Source of the DNA: Marinobacter iranensis
GTDB taxonomy: Bacteria; Pseudomonadota; Gammaproteobacteria; Pseudomonadales; Oleiphilaceae
Direction of reading: 5' to 3'
Assembly (NCBI RefSeq): GCF_029207565.1
Contig: NZ_JANCMW010000003.1
Coordinates: 274,707 to 338,706, forward strand
Length of the DNA stretch: 64,000 nucleotides
The position numbers were made by a program, and so were the translations under genes. Below, in pieces: positions 39,496 to 49,307 of the stretch. Under the pieces are notes generated by a model. That model made no database searches and was not told the DNA's origin. It was given only the letters and a program-made list of their open reading frames with translations. Every line of letters begins with the position of its first letter. The first letter of the stretch is position 1.

Positions 39496-40299
39496 ATGAC
39501 CGAACAGGAATCAGCGGTACTGCTCAACCAACGCGCCAAAGGCGTCACCGAAGTGGTGCTGAACCGCCCGGACAAACGCAACGCCTTCGACGACGTGATC
39601 ATCCAGCAGCTGATCACCGCGCTGGAAACCGTGAACGCCGACGACAACACCCACATCGTCATCCTGCGTTCGGAGGGCAAACACTTCTCCGCCGGGGCGG
39701 ACCTGGGCTGGATGCTCCGCATGGCGGACAACACCCGCCAGGAAAACCTGGACGACTCGCGGGAACTGGCGCGGCTGATGGACACCCTGAACCACCTCGG
39801 CAAACCGGTGATCGGCCTGGTACAGGGTGCCGCTTTCGGCGGCGCCGTCGGCCTGGCCGCCTGCTGCGACATCGTACTGGCCACCGAAAAAGCCAGCTTC
39901 TGCCTGAGTGAAGTGAAGCTCGGCCTGATACCGGCGGTGATCAGCCCCTACGTGGTGCGCGCCATCGGCGAACGCCAGGCCCGGCGCTACTTCATCTCCG
40001 CCGAGGTATTCACCGCCCAACAAGCCGAACACTTCGGCCTGGTGCACGAAGTGTGTGAAGACGTAGCTGCCATGGACCGCCGCTGCGACGAACTGCTGCT
40101 GCAGCTTGCCCTCAACGGCCCCGAGGCCATGCAAGCCGCCAAGAACCTGGTGTTCGCCGTCAGTCACAAAGTCATCGGCAAAGACGTTATCGACGACACC
40201 GCACAACGCATCGCGGACATCCGGGTGGGTGCCGAAGGGCAGGAAGGCCTCAGTGCCTTCCTGAACAAGCGCAAGGCCAACTGGGTTCCAGAGGAATAA
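39496..40299 (+). CDS. liuC: Methylglutaconyl-CoA hydratase
   Basis: A 267-residue crotonase-fold hydratase turning 3-methylglutaconyl-CoA into HMG-CoA. Oxyanion-hole signatures HFSAGADLGWM and GAAFGGAVGLAACCD are visible, then FCLSEVKLGLIPAVISPYV. ATG 39496 is chosen for its GGAGG seven to eight bases upstream; an in-frame GTG at 39478 lies inside the end of liuB. Function is assigned largely from its place in the liu order. Confidence 0.93.
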   Translation: MTEQESAVLLNQRAKGVTEVVLNRPDKRNAFDDVIIQQLITALETVNADDNTHIVILRSEGKHFSAGADLGWMLRMADNTRQENLDDSRELARLMDTLNHLGKPVIGLVQGAAFGGAVGLAACCDIVLATEKASFCLSEVKLGLIPAVISPYVVRAIGERQARRYFISAEVFTAQQAEHFGLVHEVCEDVAAMDRRCDELLLQLALNGPEAMQAAKNLVFAVSHKVIGKDVIDDTAQRIADIRVGAEGQEGLSAFLNKRKANWVPEE

Positions 40300-40304
40300 C
40301 AACC

Positions 40305-42308
40305 ATGTTCAGCAAGATACTCATAGCCAACCGTGGCGAAATCGCCTGCCGGATTATCCAGACCGCCCATCGCATGGGCATTCGCGTGGTCGCCGTTTAC
40401 TCCGATGCCGACGCCGACGCACGCCATGTCGCCCTGGCCGACGAAGCCTTCAACATCGGCCCGGCACCCAGCTCCGAGAGCTACCTGAAAGCCGACAAGA
40501 TCATTGAAGTGGCCAAAGAAAGCGGTGCCCAGGCTGTTCATCCGGGCTACGGCTTTCTCTCCGAGAACACCCAGTTCGCCGAAGCCTGCGAAGCCAACAA
40601 CATCGTGTTCATCGGCCCGCCCTCTTCCGCTATTGCAGCCATGGGCTCCAAATCCGCCGCCAAGGCCATTATGGAAAAAGCCGGCGTGCCCCTGGTGCCG
40701 GGTTACCACGGTGACGACCAGTCCCCGGACACCCTGCGCAAAGAAGCCGAGAAGTGCGGCTTCCCGCTGTTGCTCAAAGCCGTCGCCGGCGGTGGTGGTA
40801 AGGGCATGCGGGTTGTTGGACGCATGGAAGACTTCGACGATGCCCTGGCTGCCGCCAAACGGGAATCGAAGAACGCCTTCGGCAATCCGGACATGCTCAT
40901 CGAACGCTACCTGACCCAGCCACGCCACGTGGAAATCCAGGTGTTCTGCGACAAGAGCGGTAAAGGCGTCTACCTGGCCGAGCGGGACTGCTCGGTGCAG
41001 CGCCGCCACCAGAAAGTGCTGGAAGAAGCCCCGGCCCCGGGCCTGAGCGAAGACACCCGCAAAGCCATGGGCGAAGCCGCCGTCAAAGCCGCCCAGGCCA
41101 TCGACTACGTGGGCGCCGGGACCGTGGAATTCCTCTACGACGTGGACGGCCCCTTCTTCTTCATGGAAATGAACACCCGCCTGCAGGTAGAGCACCCGGT
41201 TACCGAAATGGTCACCGGCCAGGACCTGGTGGAATGGCAATTGAAAGTGGCCTGGGGCGACCCGCTGCCGCTGGAACAGAGCCAGGTAAAAACCCGGGGC
41301 CACGCCCTGGAAGCGCGCATCTACGCCGAAGACCCGGACCAGGACTTCCTGCCCGCCACCGGCAACCTGCGCTACCTGAGTACTCCTGATGAAAGCGCGC
41401 ATGTGCGGGTGGATACAGGCGTCACCGAAGGCGACGACATCAGCATCCACTACGACCCGATGATCGCCAAACTCATCGTGTGGGACGAAACCCGGGACCA
41501 GGCCATCAATCGCATGGTCCAGGCCCTGGAGCACTACCGCATCGCCGGCGTGAAAACCAACATCCGCTTCCTCCACGCCCTGGCCGACGCCCAGCCGTTC
41601 CGGGAAGCCGACCTGACCACCGGCTTTATCGACGACCACCGGGAGCTGCTGTTCCCGAAATCGAAACTCGACACCCACAAAGCCCTGGTACTGGCCGCCG
41701 GTTTTGTACTGGAACAGCGCAAATCCCGGGAAGTCATCAGCACCGACCCCTGGTCGCCGTTCGGCCGCCAGAACAGCTGGCGCATGAACTCCGAATACGC
41801 CCAGCCCCTGCAACTGCAGGTGGGTGACGACATCCACGAACTCAAAGTGCTGGAACGGGACGACCGCTACCAGGTATTCGTCGGCGGCAGCGTGTACAAC
41901 CTCACCGCCCGCCTGGACGACGACTACCTGCAGGCCGTCATCAACGGCCACCGCATCAGCATCCACGGCAACCTGCACAACGACCAGCTGGTGCTCTTCT
42001 ACGAAGGCGACACCTTCCAGTGCATCCTGTACCGGGAAACCTACGGCTTCGAAGAAATGGCCGGCGAAGGCAGCCTGGCCGCCCCCATGAACGGCGCCAT
42101 CGTCGCCGTGCAGGCCAAAGTGGGCGACAAAGTCACCGCCGGCCAGAGCCTGGTGATCATGGAAGCCATGAAAATGGAACACGCCATCAAGGCCCCCGCC
42201 GACGGCGTGGTCACCGACATCTTCTTTGCCGAAGGTGACCAGGTGTCCGAAGGCGCCGAACTGATCGCCATCGAAGTCACCGCAAACGCGGAAGAGGAGG
42301 CAAGCTAA
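40305..42308 (+). CDS. liuD: Methylcrotonyl-CoA carboxylase, biotin (alpha) subunit
   Basis: A 667-residue biotin-dependent carboxylase subunit. It has an N-terminal biotin carboxylase ATP-grasp domain ([18 protein letters not shown], glycine loop [10 protein letters not shown], catalytic [16 protein letters not shown]), an alpha-specific BT domain (about 470-580), and a C-terminal biotinyl domain with EAMKMEH, biotin on K623. It pairs with LiuB. The last base is shared with the liuE ATG, so the genes are coupled. Confidence 0.96.
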   Translation: MFSKILIANRGEIACRIIQTAHRMGIRVVAVYSDADADARHVALADEAFNIGPAPSSESYLKADKIIEVAKESGAQAVHPGYGFLSENTQFAEACEANNIVFIGPPSSAIAAMGSKSAAKAIMEKAGVPLVPGYHGDDQSPDTLRKEAEKCGFPLLLKAVAGGGGKGMRVVGRMEDFDDALAAAKRESKNAFGNPDMLIERYLTQPRHVEIQVFCDKSGKGVYLAERDCSVQRRHQKVLEEAPAPGLSEDTRKAMGEAAVKAAQAIDYVGAGTVEFLYDVDGPFFFMEMNTRLQVEHPVTEMVTGQDLVEWQLKVAWGDPLPLEQSQVKTRGHALEARIYAEDPDQDFLPATGNLRYLSTPDESAHVRVDTGVTEGDDISIHYDPMIAKLIVWDETRDQAINRMVQALEHYRIAGVKTNIRFLHALADAQPFREADLTTGFIDDHRELLFPKSKLDTHKALVLAAGFVLEQRKSREVISTDPWSPFGRQNSWRMNSEYAQPLQLQVGDDIHELKVLERDDRYQVFVGGSVYNLTARLDDDYLQAVINGHRISIHGNLHNDQLVLFYEGDTFQCILYRETYGFEEMAGEGSLAAPMNGAIVAVQAKVGDKVTAGQSLVIMEAMKMEHAIKAPADGVVTDIFFAEGDQVSEGAELIAIEVTANAEEEAS

Positions 42309-43216
42309 TGGCCTTTCCCGACAAAGTCAGACTGGTTGAAATGAGCCCCCGGGACGGCCTGCAGAACGAGCCCGGCCCGATCATCGCCACCCACATCAAA
42401 ACCGAACTGATCGAGCGCCTGGCCGACTGCGGGTTAAACCACATCGAAGCCGCCAGCTTCGTGTCGCCGAAATGGGTGCCACAAATGGGCGACGCCGCCG
42501 ACGTCATGGCCGGCATCAAACGCAAACAAGGCGTGCGCTACTCCGTACTCACCCCCAACCTCAAGGGCTTCGAAAACGCCCTCGCGGCCGGGGTAGACGA
42601 AGTGGCCGTCTTCGGCGCTGCGTCCGAGTCCTTCAGCCAGAAAAACATCAACTGCTCCATCGCCGAAAGCCTCGAACGCTTCATACCCGTGATGGAAGCC
42701 GCCAAACAGCACCACATACCCGTACGCGGCTACGTCTCCACCGTACTGGGCTGCCCCTACGAAGGCGACATCGCCCCCGAACAGGTCGCCAAAGTCGCAA
42801 AAGCCCTGGCCGAACTCGGCTGCTACGAAATCTCCCTCGGCGACACCATCGGCACAGGCACCCCGCTAAAAGCCAAACGCATGCTGGAAGCCGTCGCCGC
42901 CGAAGTACCCATTGAAAAGCTGGCCGCCCACTTCCACGACACCTACGGCCAGGCACTGGCCAATCTTTACGCGGTATTGGAAGAAGGCGTAAGCGTCATC
43001 GATGCCTCAGTAGCAGGCCTCGGCGGCTGCCCCTACGCCAAAGGCGCCTCCGGCAACGTTGCTACCGAAGACGTGCTATACCTTCTGAACGGATTGGGAA
43101 TAGAAACCGGCGTCGATCTAAACAAACTCGTCACAACCGGCGAATGGATCAGCGAACAGTTAAAACGCCACAACGGCTCCAAAGTAGGCCAAGCATTAGG
43201 CGGTAACTGCAAATGA
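42308..43216 (+). CDS. liuE: Hydroxymethylglutaryl-CoA lyase
   Basis: A 302-residue TIM-barrel lyase cleaving HMG-CoA to acetoacetate and acetyl-CoA. It shows [14 protein letters not shown] near the start with the catalytic Arg-Asp, [15 protein letters not shown] with metal His residues, and the signature [19 protein letters not shown] (in part) with the catalytic Cys. It completes the liuABCDE set. Confidence 0.96.
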   Translation: MAFPDKVRLVEMSPRDGLQNEPGPIIATHIKTELIERLADCGLNHIEAASFVSPKWVPQMGDAADVMAGIKRKQGVRYSVLTPNLKGFENALAAGVDEVAVFGAASESFSQKNINCSIAESLERFIPVMEAAKQHHIPVRGYVSTVLGCPYEGDIAPEQVAKVAKALAELGCYEISLGDTIGTGTPLKAKRMLEAVAAEVPIEKLAAHFHDTYGQALANLYAVLEEGVSVIDASVAGLGGCPYAKGASGNVATEDVLYLLNGLGIETGVDLNKLVTTGEWISEQLKRHNGSKVGQALGGNCK

Positions 43217-43220
43217 TCGA

Positions 43221-43328
43221 GTGGGGAGCGGGCCTGGTTGTCCGGGACCGTAAAAAACAAGGATGTTTTTTACGAGCCTACACGGACGTATTAACGGCGT
43301 GTCCCGGACAACCAGGCCCGCTCCCCAC
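43221..43328 (+). repeat. Long-hairpin intergenic repeat, copy 4
   Basis: Arms 43221-43248 and 43301-43328 are perfectly complementary over 28 bp. The loop has an inner hairpin GTAAAAAAC/GTTTTTTAC around AAGGAT and the core GAGCCTACACGGACGTATTA then ACGGCGTGT, very like copy 3. It begins five bases after the liuE stop, upstream of the AhpD-like gene. Confidence 0.9.
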
Positions 43329-43358
43329 CGCACCAAACCCGCAGTCTAGGAGCATAAA

Positions 43359-43934
43359 ATGAACAAGAAGAGCGTAGTCGCCCTGGACCTCCCGATCCCA
43401 GAGATCAGGGACATGCCAGAAGACACCCAAAAGTACTTCCAGATCTGCCAGGAAAAACTAGGCATGATCCCCAACGTACTCACCGCCTACAGCCAGAACC
43501 TCAAACAGTTGGAAGGCTTCACCCGCCTCTACAACGAACTCATGCTGGGCGAAGGCGAACTGACCAAACTCGAGCGAGAAATGGTCGCCGTCGTGGTGTC
43601 TTCCGAGAACAAATGCTTCTACTGCCTGGTCGCCCACGGCGCCGCCGTCAGAGTACTGAGCGGTGACCCCCAACTGGGCGAACACATGGTGATGAACTAC
43701 CGCAGCGCCAAACTCGACAAACGCCAGCGGGCCATGCTCGATTTTGCATCGCACCTCACCCGCTCACCGGCCACCGTCACCGAAGAACACATCCAGGCCC
43801 TGCGGGATGTCGGCCTGAGTGACAGCGGCATCTGGGACCTGAGCAACCTGATCGGCTTCTACAACATGTCCAATCGCGTGGCCATCGCCAGCGATATGCA
43901 ACCAAATACTGACTATCACAGCCAGAGTCGCTAG
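43359..43934 (+). CDS. AhpD-like (carboxymuconolactone decarboxylase family) peroxidase-related protein
   Basis: A 191-residue all-helical protein with the redox motif C86-x2-C89-x3-H93 ([11 protein letters not shown]), as in the peroxidase-related subgroup of AhpD/CMD proteins. The partner reductant is unknown. It stands between liuE and an acyl-CoA ligase in the same direction; such proteins commonly accompany acyl-CoA catabolic genes, but no specific role follows. Confidence 0.88.
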   Translation: MNKKSVVALDLPIPEIRDMPEDTQKYFQICQEKLGMIPNVLTAYSQNLKQLEGFTRLYNELMLGEGELTKLEREMVAVVVSSENKCFYCLVAHGAAVRVLSGDPQLGEHMVMNYRSAKLDKRQRAMLDFASHLTRSPATVTEEHIQALRDVGLSDSGIWDLSNLIGFYNMSNRVAIASDMQPNTDYHSQSR

Positions 43935-43983
43935 CAGATTCCACACTGCTTGCCCTCGACCACAACAACAATGGAGGCAGACA

Positions 43984-45672
43984 ATGAACCAGACTCTACC
44001 TAGCTACACAAGCGGTACCTCCGAAGTGCCCCTGCTGGGCATGACCATCGGCGAAATGCTCGACCGCACCGCCGCGAAATACCCAGATACCGAAGCCCTG
44101 GTCGCCCTGCACCAGGACATCCGCTGGACCTACAAAGAATTCCAGCAAAAAGTCAACAAAGCCGCCCGCGCCTTCCTGGCCATCGGCGTTGAACGTGGCG
44201 ACCGGGTGGGCATCTGGTCCCCCAACCGCTACGAGTGGACCGTCACCCAGTTTGCCACCGCCAAGGTCGGCGCCATCCTGGTAAACATCAACCCGGCCTA
44301 CGGCACCCACGAACTGGAATACGCGCTTAACCTGTCCGGCGTGCGCTTCCTGGTATCGGCAGACAGCTTCAAAACCTCCGACTACCGCAAGATGATCTAC
44401 GAACTGGCCCCGGAACTGCAGGCCAGCCAGCCCGGCAAACTCAAGTCCCGGCGCCTGCCAGAGCTTGAAGGCGTGATCAACCTGGACCAGCGCAGCCACG
44501 AAGGCATGTGGACCTGGAACGAATTCGTCAAGCTCGCCAGCGACGCCACCCAGCAACAACTGGACGAACGCCAGGGCGTGCTGCAGTTCGATGACCCCAT
44601 CAACATCCAGTTCACCTCCGGCACCACCGGCAACCCCAAAGGCGCCACCCTCACCCACCACAACATCCTCAACAACGGATACTTCGTGGGCGAGAGCCAG
44701 CGCCTGACCGAGAAAGACCGCCTGGTCATCCCCGTACCCCTGTATCACTGCTTCGGCATGGTCATGGGCAACCTGGGCTGCATCACCCACGGCTCCACCA
44801 TGATCTACCCCTCCGAGGGCTTCGAACCGAAAGCCGTGCTGCAAGCGGTACACCAGGAAAAGGCCACCGCCCTCTATGGCGTACCCACCATGTTCATCGC
44901 GGAACTGGGCGACCCGGAGTTTGAGAGCTATGACCTCTCGCACCTGCGCACCGGCATCATGGCTGGCTCCATCTGCCCGGCGGAGATCATGAAGAAAGTA
45001 AACAGCAAGATGAACATGAAAGAAGTTCAGATTGCCTACGGCATGACCGAAACCAGCCCCGTGTCCACCCAGACCAGCTCCCTCGACCCGTTCGAGAAGC
45101 AGGTAACCACCGTGGGCCGCACCCAGCCGCACCTGGAAACCAAAATCGTCGACCCCGCCAACGGCAACATCCTGCCCCGGGGCGAAACCGGCGAACTCTG
45201 CACACGCGGCTACAGCGTAATGCTGAGATACTGGAACAACGACGAAAAAACCAGTGAGGCCATCGACGAAGCCGGCTGGATGCACACCGGCGACCTGGCC
45301 AACATGGACGACGAAGGCTACATCCAGATCGTCGGCCGCATCAAAGACATGGTCATCCGCGGCGGCGAGAACATCTACCCGAAAGAAATCGAGGAATTCC
45401 TCTACACCCACCCCTCCATCGAGGAAGTGCAGGTAACCGGCATCCCCGACGACAAGTACGGCGAAGAACTCATCGCCTGGGTAAAACTGGCCCCGGACGC
45501 GGACCCGGTCACCGGCGACGAACTGCGGGAATTCTGCAAAGGCAAAATCGCCCACTTCAAGATCCCCAGGAACTACAAGTTCGTGGATGAATTCCCGATG
45601 ACGGTTACCGGGAAGATCCAGAAGTTCAAAATGCGGGAGATTTCTATTGAGGAGATGGGGTTGAAGAAGTAA
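43984..45672 (+). CDS. AMP-forming acyl-CoA synthetase (liu-linked)
   Basis: A 562-residue ANL-superfamily ligase. It has the P-loop [52 protein letters not shown] and the C-terminal [14 protein letters not shown] with catalytic Lys. It probably activates isovalerate or related short branched acids for the liu pathway (inferred from location). A strong terminator follows at 45701. The last 270 or so bases of this gene recur as a decayed copy at 59192-59440. Confidence 0.93.
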   Translation: MNQTLPSYTSGTSEVPLLGMTIGEMLDRTAAKYPDTEALVALHQDIRWTYKEFQQKVNKAARAFLAIGVERGDRVGIWSPNRYEWTVTQFATAKVGAILVNINPAYGTHELEYALNLSGVRFLVSADSFKTSDYRKMIYELAPELQASQPGKLKSRRLPELEGVINLDQRSHEGMWTWNEFVKLASDATQQQLDERQGVLQFDDPINIQFTSGTTGNPKGATLTHHNILNNGYFVGESQRLTEKDRLVIPVPLYHCFGMVMGNLGCITHGSTMIYPSEGFEPKAVLQAVHQEKATALYGVPTMFIAELGDPEFESYDLSHLRTGIMAGSICPAEIMKKVNSKMNMKEVQIAYGMTETSPVSTQTSSLDPFEKQVTTVGRTQPHLETKIVDPANGNILPRGETGELCTRGYSVMLRYWNNDEKTSEAIDEAGWMHTGDLANMDDEGYIQIVGRIKDMVIRGGENIYPKEIEEFLYTHPSIEEVQVTGIPDDKYGEELIAWVKLAPDADPVTGDELREFCKGKIAHFKIPRNYKFVDEFPMTVTGKIQKFKMREISIEEMGLKK

Positions 45673-45940
45673 GACCCCTCTTCCAGCCCGTTCCTATCTC
45701 AAACCCCAGCCATGTGCTGGGGTTTGTGCTTCGTGCACTCTGCGTATACGCTTCTAGAGAAACGGGAATCATACAACGCGCTCGGTTACTGCGCGGTGGG
45801 GTCACAGCAATACTGGACAGTCGCTTTTCAGCATATTGATTTTCGGTCGCTTTTTGATAATTCGTTTTCAAGCAAAGTTGCAATAATGAAGCGGTCGAAT
45901 TTTTGCCGGGACTCCGATCACCATCAAATTTCTGTTGAAA
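45402..45940 (+). repeat. Direct repeat bracketing the accessory island, proximal (intact) copy
   Basis: The 3' end of the acyl-CoA ligase gene plus about 265 bases downstream recur in the same orientation at 59192-59690. Shared landmarks include GGAAGTGCAG, GACGAACTGCGGGAATTC, AACCCCAGCCATGTG, CTGCGTATACGCTTCTAGA, CAGCATATTGAT and ATAATGAAG, in the same order. Identity is high in the coding part and drops toward the distal end. Confidence 0.85.
45701..45725 (+). terminator. Terminator hairpin downstream of the acyl-CoA ligase
   Basis: A perfect 10-bp stem AAACCCCAGC/GCTGGGGTTT with a CATGT loop. The 3' T run is short (TTTGTG), and A residues on the 5' side allow bidirectional use. The copy in the distal repeat is damaged (loss of four stem bases near 59470). 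Confidence 0.75.
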
Positions 45941-45952
45941 GGGTAGGTTCGC

Positions 45953-46627
45953 GTGTTTCAACCAGTCTCTCTTGCCGAATTAGAAGTGCCGATTGTTGCT
46001 TGGGATGCGTATGAATGGGTTCAAAATCTGCTCGAACGCTACCACTACGATGATGAATCGAGACGGATACTTCAACTCGGCAAAGGTACTGTTTCTAAAA
46101 TTCTTGAAGAAGTTCTGCCTTTGGCTGTGTATGCCAAGGAGAGGATAGATTTTGAGAACGTATATCTCCATTATTTCGCGAGCAGTTCTCAGTCTTTCGA
46201 CGCTGAGTTCCGAACCGGAAAGGGCGAATTGGTAGAGCGAACAGAGGTGACCATTGCTATAAACGGTTTTGAAGAGCAAATTCGCCGAGAAACTATTGAG
46301 CAACATGGCTGGAGCCCGGGGTTTGGGCTAAATGAATACATTGGTAGTGTTCGAAACCGAGAGATCCCTGAGCCCGAGCACAGACTTCACGGGCAGGAAG
46401 AAGCTGTGGAGAACCTCAAAAACCTAGTTGCATCCGCATATTCGAAGAAACTTGAAAATATCGATAAGTATCCGGGTACGTCCTTGCTAATTGGAGTTGA
46501 TTGTTTTGTACTGAATTCCACATCGGAATTCCAAAAAGTAATCTCGCCAGTGGTTGGCCTCAAAACCCCATTTGAAGCGGTGAATATTGTGGATACGAAT
46601 GGACGCTTCTACCATTGTCACAAGTAG
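45953..46627 (+). CDS. Hypothetical protein, first gene of the island
   Basis: A 224-residue soluble protein starting at a GTG with AGGG upstream; no signal peptide or membrane segment. It is acidic, with helical N-terminal half (WVQNLLERYHYDDESRRILQ in part) and a C-terminal stretch LIGVDCFVLNSTSEFQKV. I do not recognise a family. It follows the proximal repeat directly and lies about 145 bases upstream of the graspetide precursor, so it may be a separate insertion. Confidence 0.6.
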   Translation: MFQPVSLAELEVPIVAWDAYEWVQNLLERYHYDDESRRILQLGKGTVSKILEEVLPLAVYAKERIDFENVYLHYFASSSQSFDAEFRTGKGELVERTEVTIAINGFEEQIRRETIEQHGWSPGFGLNEYIGSVRNREIPEPEHRLHGQEEAVENLKNLVASAYSKKLENIDKYPGTSLLIGVDCFVLNSTSEFQKVISPVVGLKTPFEAVNIVDTNGRFYHCHK

Positions 46628-46772
46628 CCGTTAACAAAACCAAGCTCAGCGGCGTCTACTACATTGTGACCTCGCCTCTACTCCTTGGATGCACATGTTG
46701 GTGGAGCCATACGGGCGGTTCAAATAGTCTCAAAGAATATTTGCCGTAAGATTTAACGGAGGTAAGTTAAAA

Positions 46773-47204
46773 ATGACCAAGCCGGTAATATTTGACTACG
46801 CGTTTAAGCAAAGACCTGGAGGGTTCGACAGAGTCGTATATAACTACGATGATGACATAAATAAGGTCGATGGAATAAGTCTTGTTAAGCAAAGCCGAGC
46901 GGCTTCACTGTACTTGACCAAGACAAACACTGAAAGGGAGTCGGATGACAACCCAACTCATACTGCCTTGGGAATGATAACCAAGACTGATGTTGTCCGA
47001 GAATCGGATGACGCATCCTATGAGGAAATGCTTGGAGCCCTGACCAAAACAAAAGTAGAAAGAGAATCAGACGACGATCATTTTGAAACGTCGATAAGTC
47101 TTGGCATCCAAACAACCGCTACTCTAAAATATAATAATGCTAACACAATCCCTCTTGTGATGCTCCTTACCAAGACTGAAAGTAATCGAGAATCAGATGA
47201 TTAA
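46773..47204 (+). CDS. Putative multi-core graspetide (omega-ester/amide RiPP) precursor
   Basis: A 143-residue peptide with a leader of about 45 residues (FDYAFKQRPGGFDRVVYNYD) and four copies of the 11-residue motif T-K-T-x3-R-E-S-D-D at residues 49-59, 70-80, 91-101 and 133-143; the protein ends exactly on the last D-D. Thr/Lys donors followed by Glu/Asp acceptors in a repeated core are the layout of graspetides, where an ATP-grasp ligase forms ester or amide macrocycles between side chains. The ligase gene overlaps the end of this gene by eight bases. AGGAGG-like GGAGG precedes the ATG at 46773. The DNA is AT-rich compared with the liu genes. Confidence 0.8.
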   Translation: MTKPVIFDYAFKQRPGGFDRVVYNYDDDINKVDGISLVKQSRAASLYLTKTNTERESDDNPTHTALGMITKTDVVRESDDASYEEMLGALTKTKVERESDDDHFETSISLGIQTTATLKYNNANTIPLVMLLTKTESNRESDD

Positions 47205-48183
47205 AAATAATGTCTTAGTAATCACTAACAAAGAGGACGTAACAGTTGACTTTGTCATTGAAGCCCTCAAGGTAAATAAAATAAATTACTACAGGTTTAA
47301 TACTGAAGATATTGGATCAAATATTAGCATATCTTTTGATTCGGCCGGGTATGCTCTATTCGACCACAAAAAATCGAAAATTATCAAAATAAATGAATTT
47401 GGATCAATTTACTTCAGACGACCTAAACTCCCACCTCCAATGCCCGGCTTAACTATAGGCGAGCAGCAATTTTATTTAAACGAAATATCAACCTACCTAG
47501 AGGGAATTTATCGAAACTTATCGTCAAATTTTTGGTTAAATTCGGTTTTTGACATTCGAATGATTGAGAATAAACCATATCAAATTGAACTAGCAAGGAG
47601 TATTGGCTTTTCAGTCCCTAGTTTCTGCGTATCCAACAACGTCAACATATGCAACGATTTTTTCAGAAAACATGATTTCTGTATATTTAAACCCCTGAAG
47701 GTAGGCTTGATAGAAGAGCCTGAAGGCGTAGGTAAAGTTCTATACACGACAAAAGTCGACTCCAACTTCATTGAAAAAATAAAAACAAATGGAGCAATGC
47801 CTATTTATCTTCAACAGCAGGTTATAAAGAAATGTGACATTAGAGTCACGTTGGTTGGAAACAAAATATTTGGGGCGAAAATATTGTCTCAAAACTCAGA
47901 CATAAGCCGAGTCGATTGGAGAAGATCAGATTCAATGCTTGCACATGAAAAGGTCGATATACCTTCGAAATTGAAGGATAAGTGCCTAAGACTTTGCAAG
48001 CTCTTCAACCTCAATTTTGCCGCAATAGACTTCGTGCTAGATAATTCAGACCGTTTCTGGTTTCTGGAAATCAATCCAAATGGACAGTGGGCATGGATTG
48101 AAAGTTTACTCGGCTACCCAATAAGTAATGAAATTGCAGAGTTGCTAGCATCGGGAGGGAAGGATGATCGGACAAATCATTGA
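47197..48183 (+). CDS. ATP-grasp RiPP ligase (MvdC/MvdD-like graspetide maturase)
   Basis: A 328-residue protein. The N-terminal pre-ATP-grasp part begins VLVITNKEDVTVDFVIEAL and includes FGSIYFRRP, the region that binds the leader in MvdD-type enzymes. The ATP-grasp part carries FCIFKPLKVG, QQQVIKKCDIRVTLVGNKIF (D-x-R-V-x-V) and the C-terminal magnesium motif FLEINPNGQW with NFAAIDFVLD before it. It should phosphorylate acceptor Asp/Glu side chains in the precursor and close rings with Thr/Lys. Its start overlaps the precursor gene and its end overlaps the membrane protein gene, indicating a three-gene operon. Confidence 0.85.
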   Translation: MIKNNVLVITNKEDVTVDFVIEALKVNKINYYRFNTEDIGSNISISFDSAGYALFDHKKSKIIKINEFGSIYFRRPKLPPPMPGLTIGEQQFYLNEISTYLEGIYRNLSSNFWLNSVFDIRMIENKPYQIELARSIGFSVPSFCVSNNVNICNDFFRKHDFCIFKPLKVGLIEEPEGVGKVLYTTKVDSNFIEKIKTNGAMPIYLQQQVIKKCDIRVTLVGNKIFGAKILSQNSDISRVDWRRSDSMLAHEKVDIPSKLKDKCLRLCKLFNLNFAAIDFVLDNSDRFWFLEINPNGQWAWIESLLGYPISNEIAELLASGGKDDRTNH

Positions 48184-48874
48184 ATCTATATGGCCTCGTT
48201 TGGAAGGCTCCCCTGTTGCATACGATGATTTTCTTGATAATGATACCGAAATCCCAGAAGAAAATCTTGAAAAATCGATCGAGTTTGCGATTTTAATGTA
48301 TGAAAAGCAAAAAGAGCGTGTTTCGACCATTGAATCGAAATCTAGTATTTACCTAGGTTTTTTCGGAACTGTAATAGCAATTCTATTTTTCGCACTGAAA
48401 GACTTATTTTTTAAGGTAGAGAGTGGTATCGCTTATGACGTTGCGATAATGTTTGGCGGGATCTTAATAATATATATATTACAAGTTATGCACTATGCGA
48501 TTAAGGCGTTGGAGCGGAGAGGATACCATAGCATCGATGAATCCGAATTTTTACATGGCGACAAGCGTAGAATCGCCGTTGACTTGATCAATAACGTGAA
48601 GAAAAACTATGACGTGATAAATGCAAAAGTAGATTGCATGACGATGGCACATGAGTTTACCAAGCGCATATTATGGATGATACTAATCGCAGCAGTAGCA
48701 CTTGTCATTTTACCACTCACAAAATATAGCTCTGTCACTTTAGTCACTGATATTAAAGCATTATCGCTAGAGTTTGATCTGAGACTTTCTGATTATATTC
48801 TCACATTAGTTGTTGCATGGCTAACAGTAAGTCATTACCAGATTTTAAAGATAAAGAATAAAATCAAGAAATGA
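48164..48874 (+). CDS. Membrane protein of the graspetide cluster
   Basis: A 236-residue protein with four probable membrane segments: about residues 63-82 (SIYLGFFGTVIAILFFALKD), 90-110 (DVAIMFGGILIIYILQVM), 169-187 (ILWMILIAAVALVILPLT) and 212-228. An N-terminal cytoplasmic region is rich in Asp/Glu. It overlaps the ATP-grasp gene by 20 bases. I do not recognise a family; export of, or self-protection against, the peptide is a guess from context. Confidence 0.65.
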   Translation: MIGQIIESIWPRLEGSPVAYDDFLDNDTEIPEENLEKSIEFAILMYEKQKERVSTIESKSSIYLGFFGTVIAILFFALKDLFFKVESGIAYDVAIMFGGILIIYILQVMHYAIKALERRGYHSIDESEFLHGDKRRIAVDLINNVKKNYDVINAKVDCMTMAHEFTKRILWMILIAAVALVILPLTKYSSVTLVTDIKALSLEFDLRLSDYILTLVVAWLTVSHYQILKIKNKIKK

Positions 48875-49307
48875 TATCATCGGAATTCGAATCATTCCGA
48901 ATACCAAGCTTGGTACATATAACAATCAACTGCGCGACGTATGGACCCCTCTGCGATGTCAGCCCGTTACTTGGTTCGCGAAGTGGTCTGAGTACGGCGG
49001 AAGATTCAATGTCGGATGTCACGAACAAGCTTGCCGAGTTGGTCACTGTCTAGCGCTGAGGCATAAACATGCTAATTTCGCTATACCCCACCAGCCCTTG
49101 TTCTAACCAAAATGGGCAGCACGACAGCCAACACTCCGTGCCTTTTGTGTTACTCCTCACTATCGCTCAAAACTTAACACAGAAGGCGCTCCGTGCTGGC
49201 TGTGTCTGCGCTGGACGTTAGGCGTCGATCAGAGTAAGTAATCGAATCATGGCAATATAGACTGACGATGAGCTGCGAGGCATTGTTGCAAGGAATGAAT
49301 CGACCGA
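48875..49307. other. Intergenic region between graspetide cluster and TIR operon
   Basis: No credible gene is seen in this 433-base stretch. It separates a plus-strand cluster from the 3' end of a minus-strand operon and contains the attC-like palindrome at 49101-49223. Base composition returns toward higher GC after about 48.95 kb. Confidence 0.6.
49101..49223 (+). other. attC-like imperfect palindrome (possible integron recombination site)
   Basis: The right end is GTTAGGC at 49217-49223, a perfect GTTRRRY core. The left end is TTCTAAC at 49101-49107, one mismatch from RYYYAAC. Between them, ACAGCCAACACTCCGTGCC...TTTTGTGTTA on the left matches the reverse complement of TTAACACAGAAGGCGCTCCG and TGCTGGCTGTGT on the right with bulges. 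The length of 123 bases is in the attC range. No integrase gene or second convincing site is visible. Confidence 0.45.

Noticed and set aside
40164..42182. 672-residue open frame antisense to liuD
   Set aside because: It is a shadow of high-GC codon bias in liuD. Composition is His/Gly/Val/Asp-rich and repetitive, with no domain; the plus-strand protein is a clear biotin carboxylase.
46628..46772. Possible attC site starting CCGTTAACAAAA before the graspetide precursor
   Set aside because: No matching GTTRRRY partner with paired arms could be found within the next 145 bases.
46773..47204. CRISPR-like or tandem DNA repeat at the RESDD units
   Set aside because: The repeats are 11-codon protein repeats with synonymous and spacing variation in a coding frame, not DNA-level repeats with fixed spacers; no cas genes.
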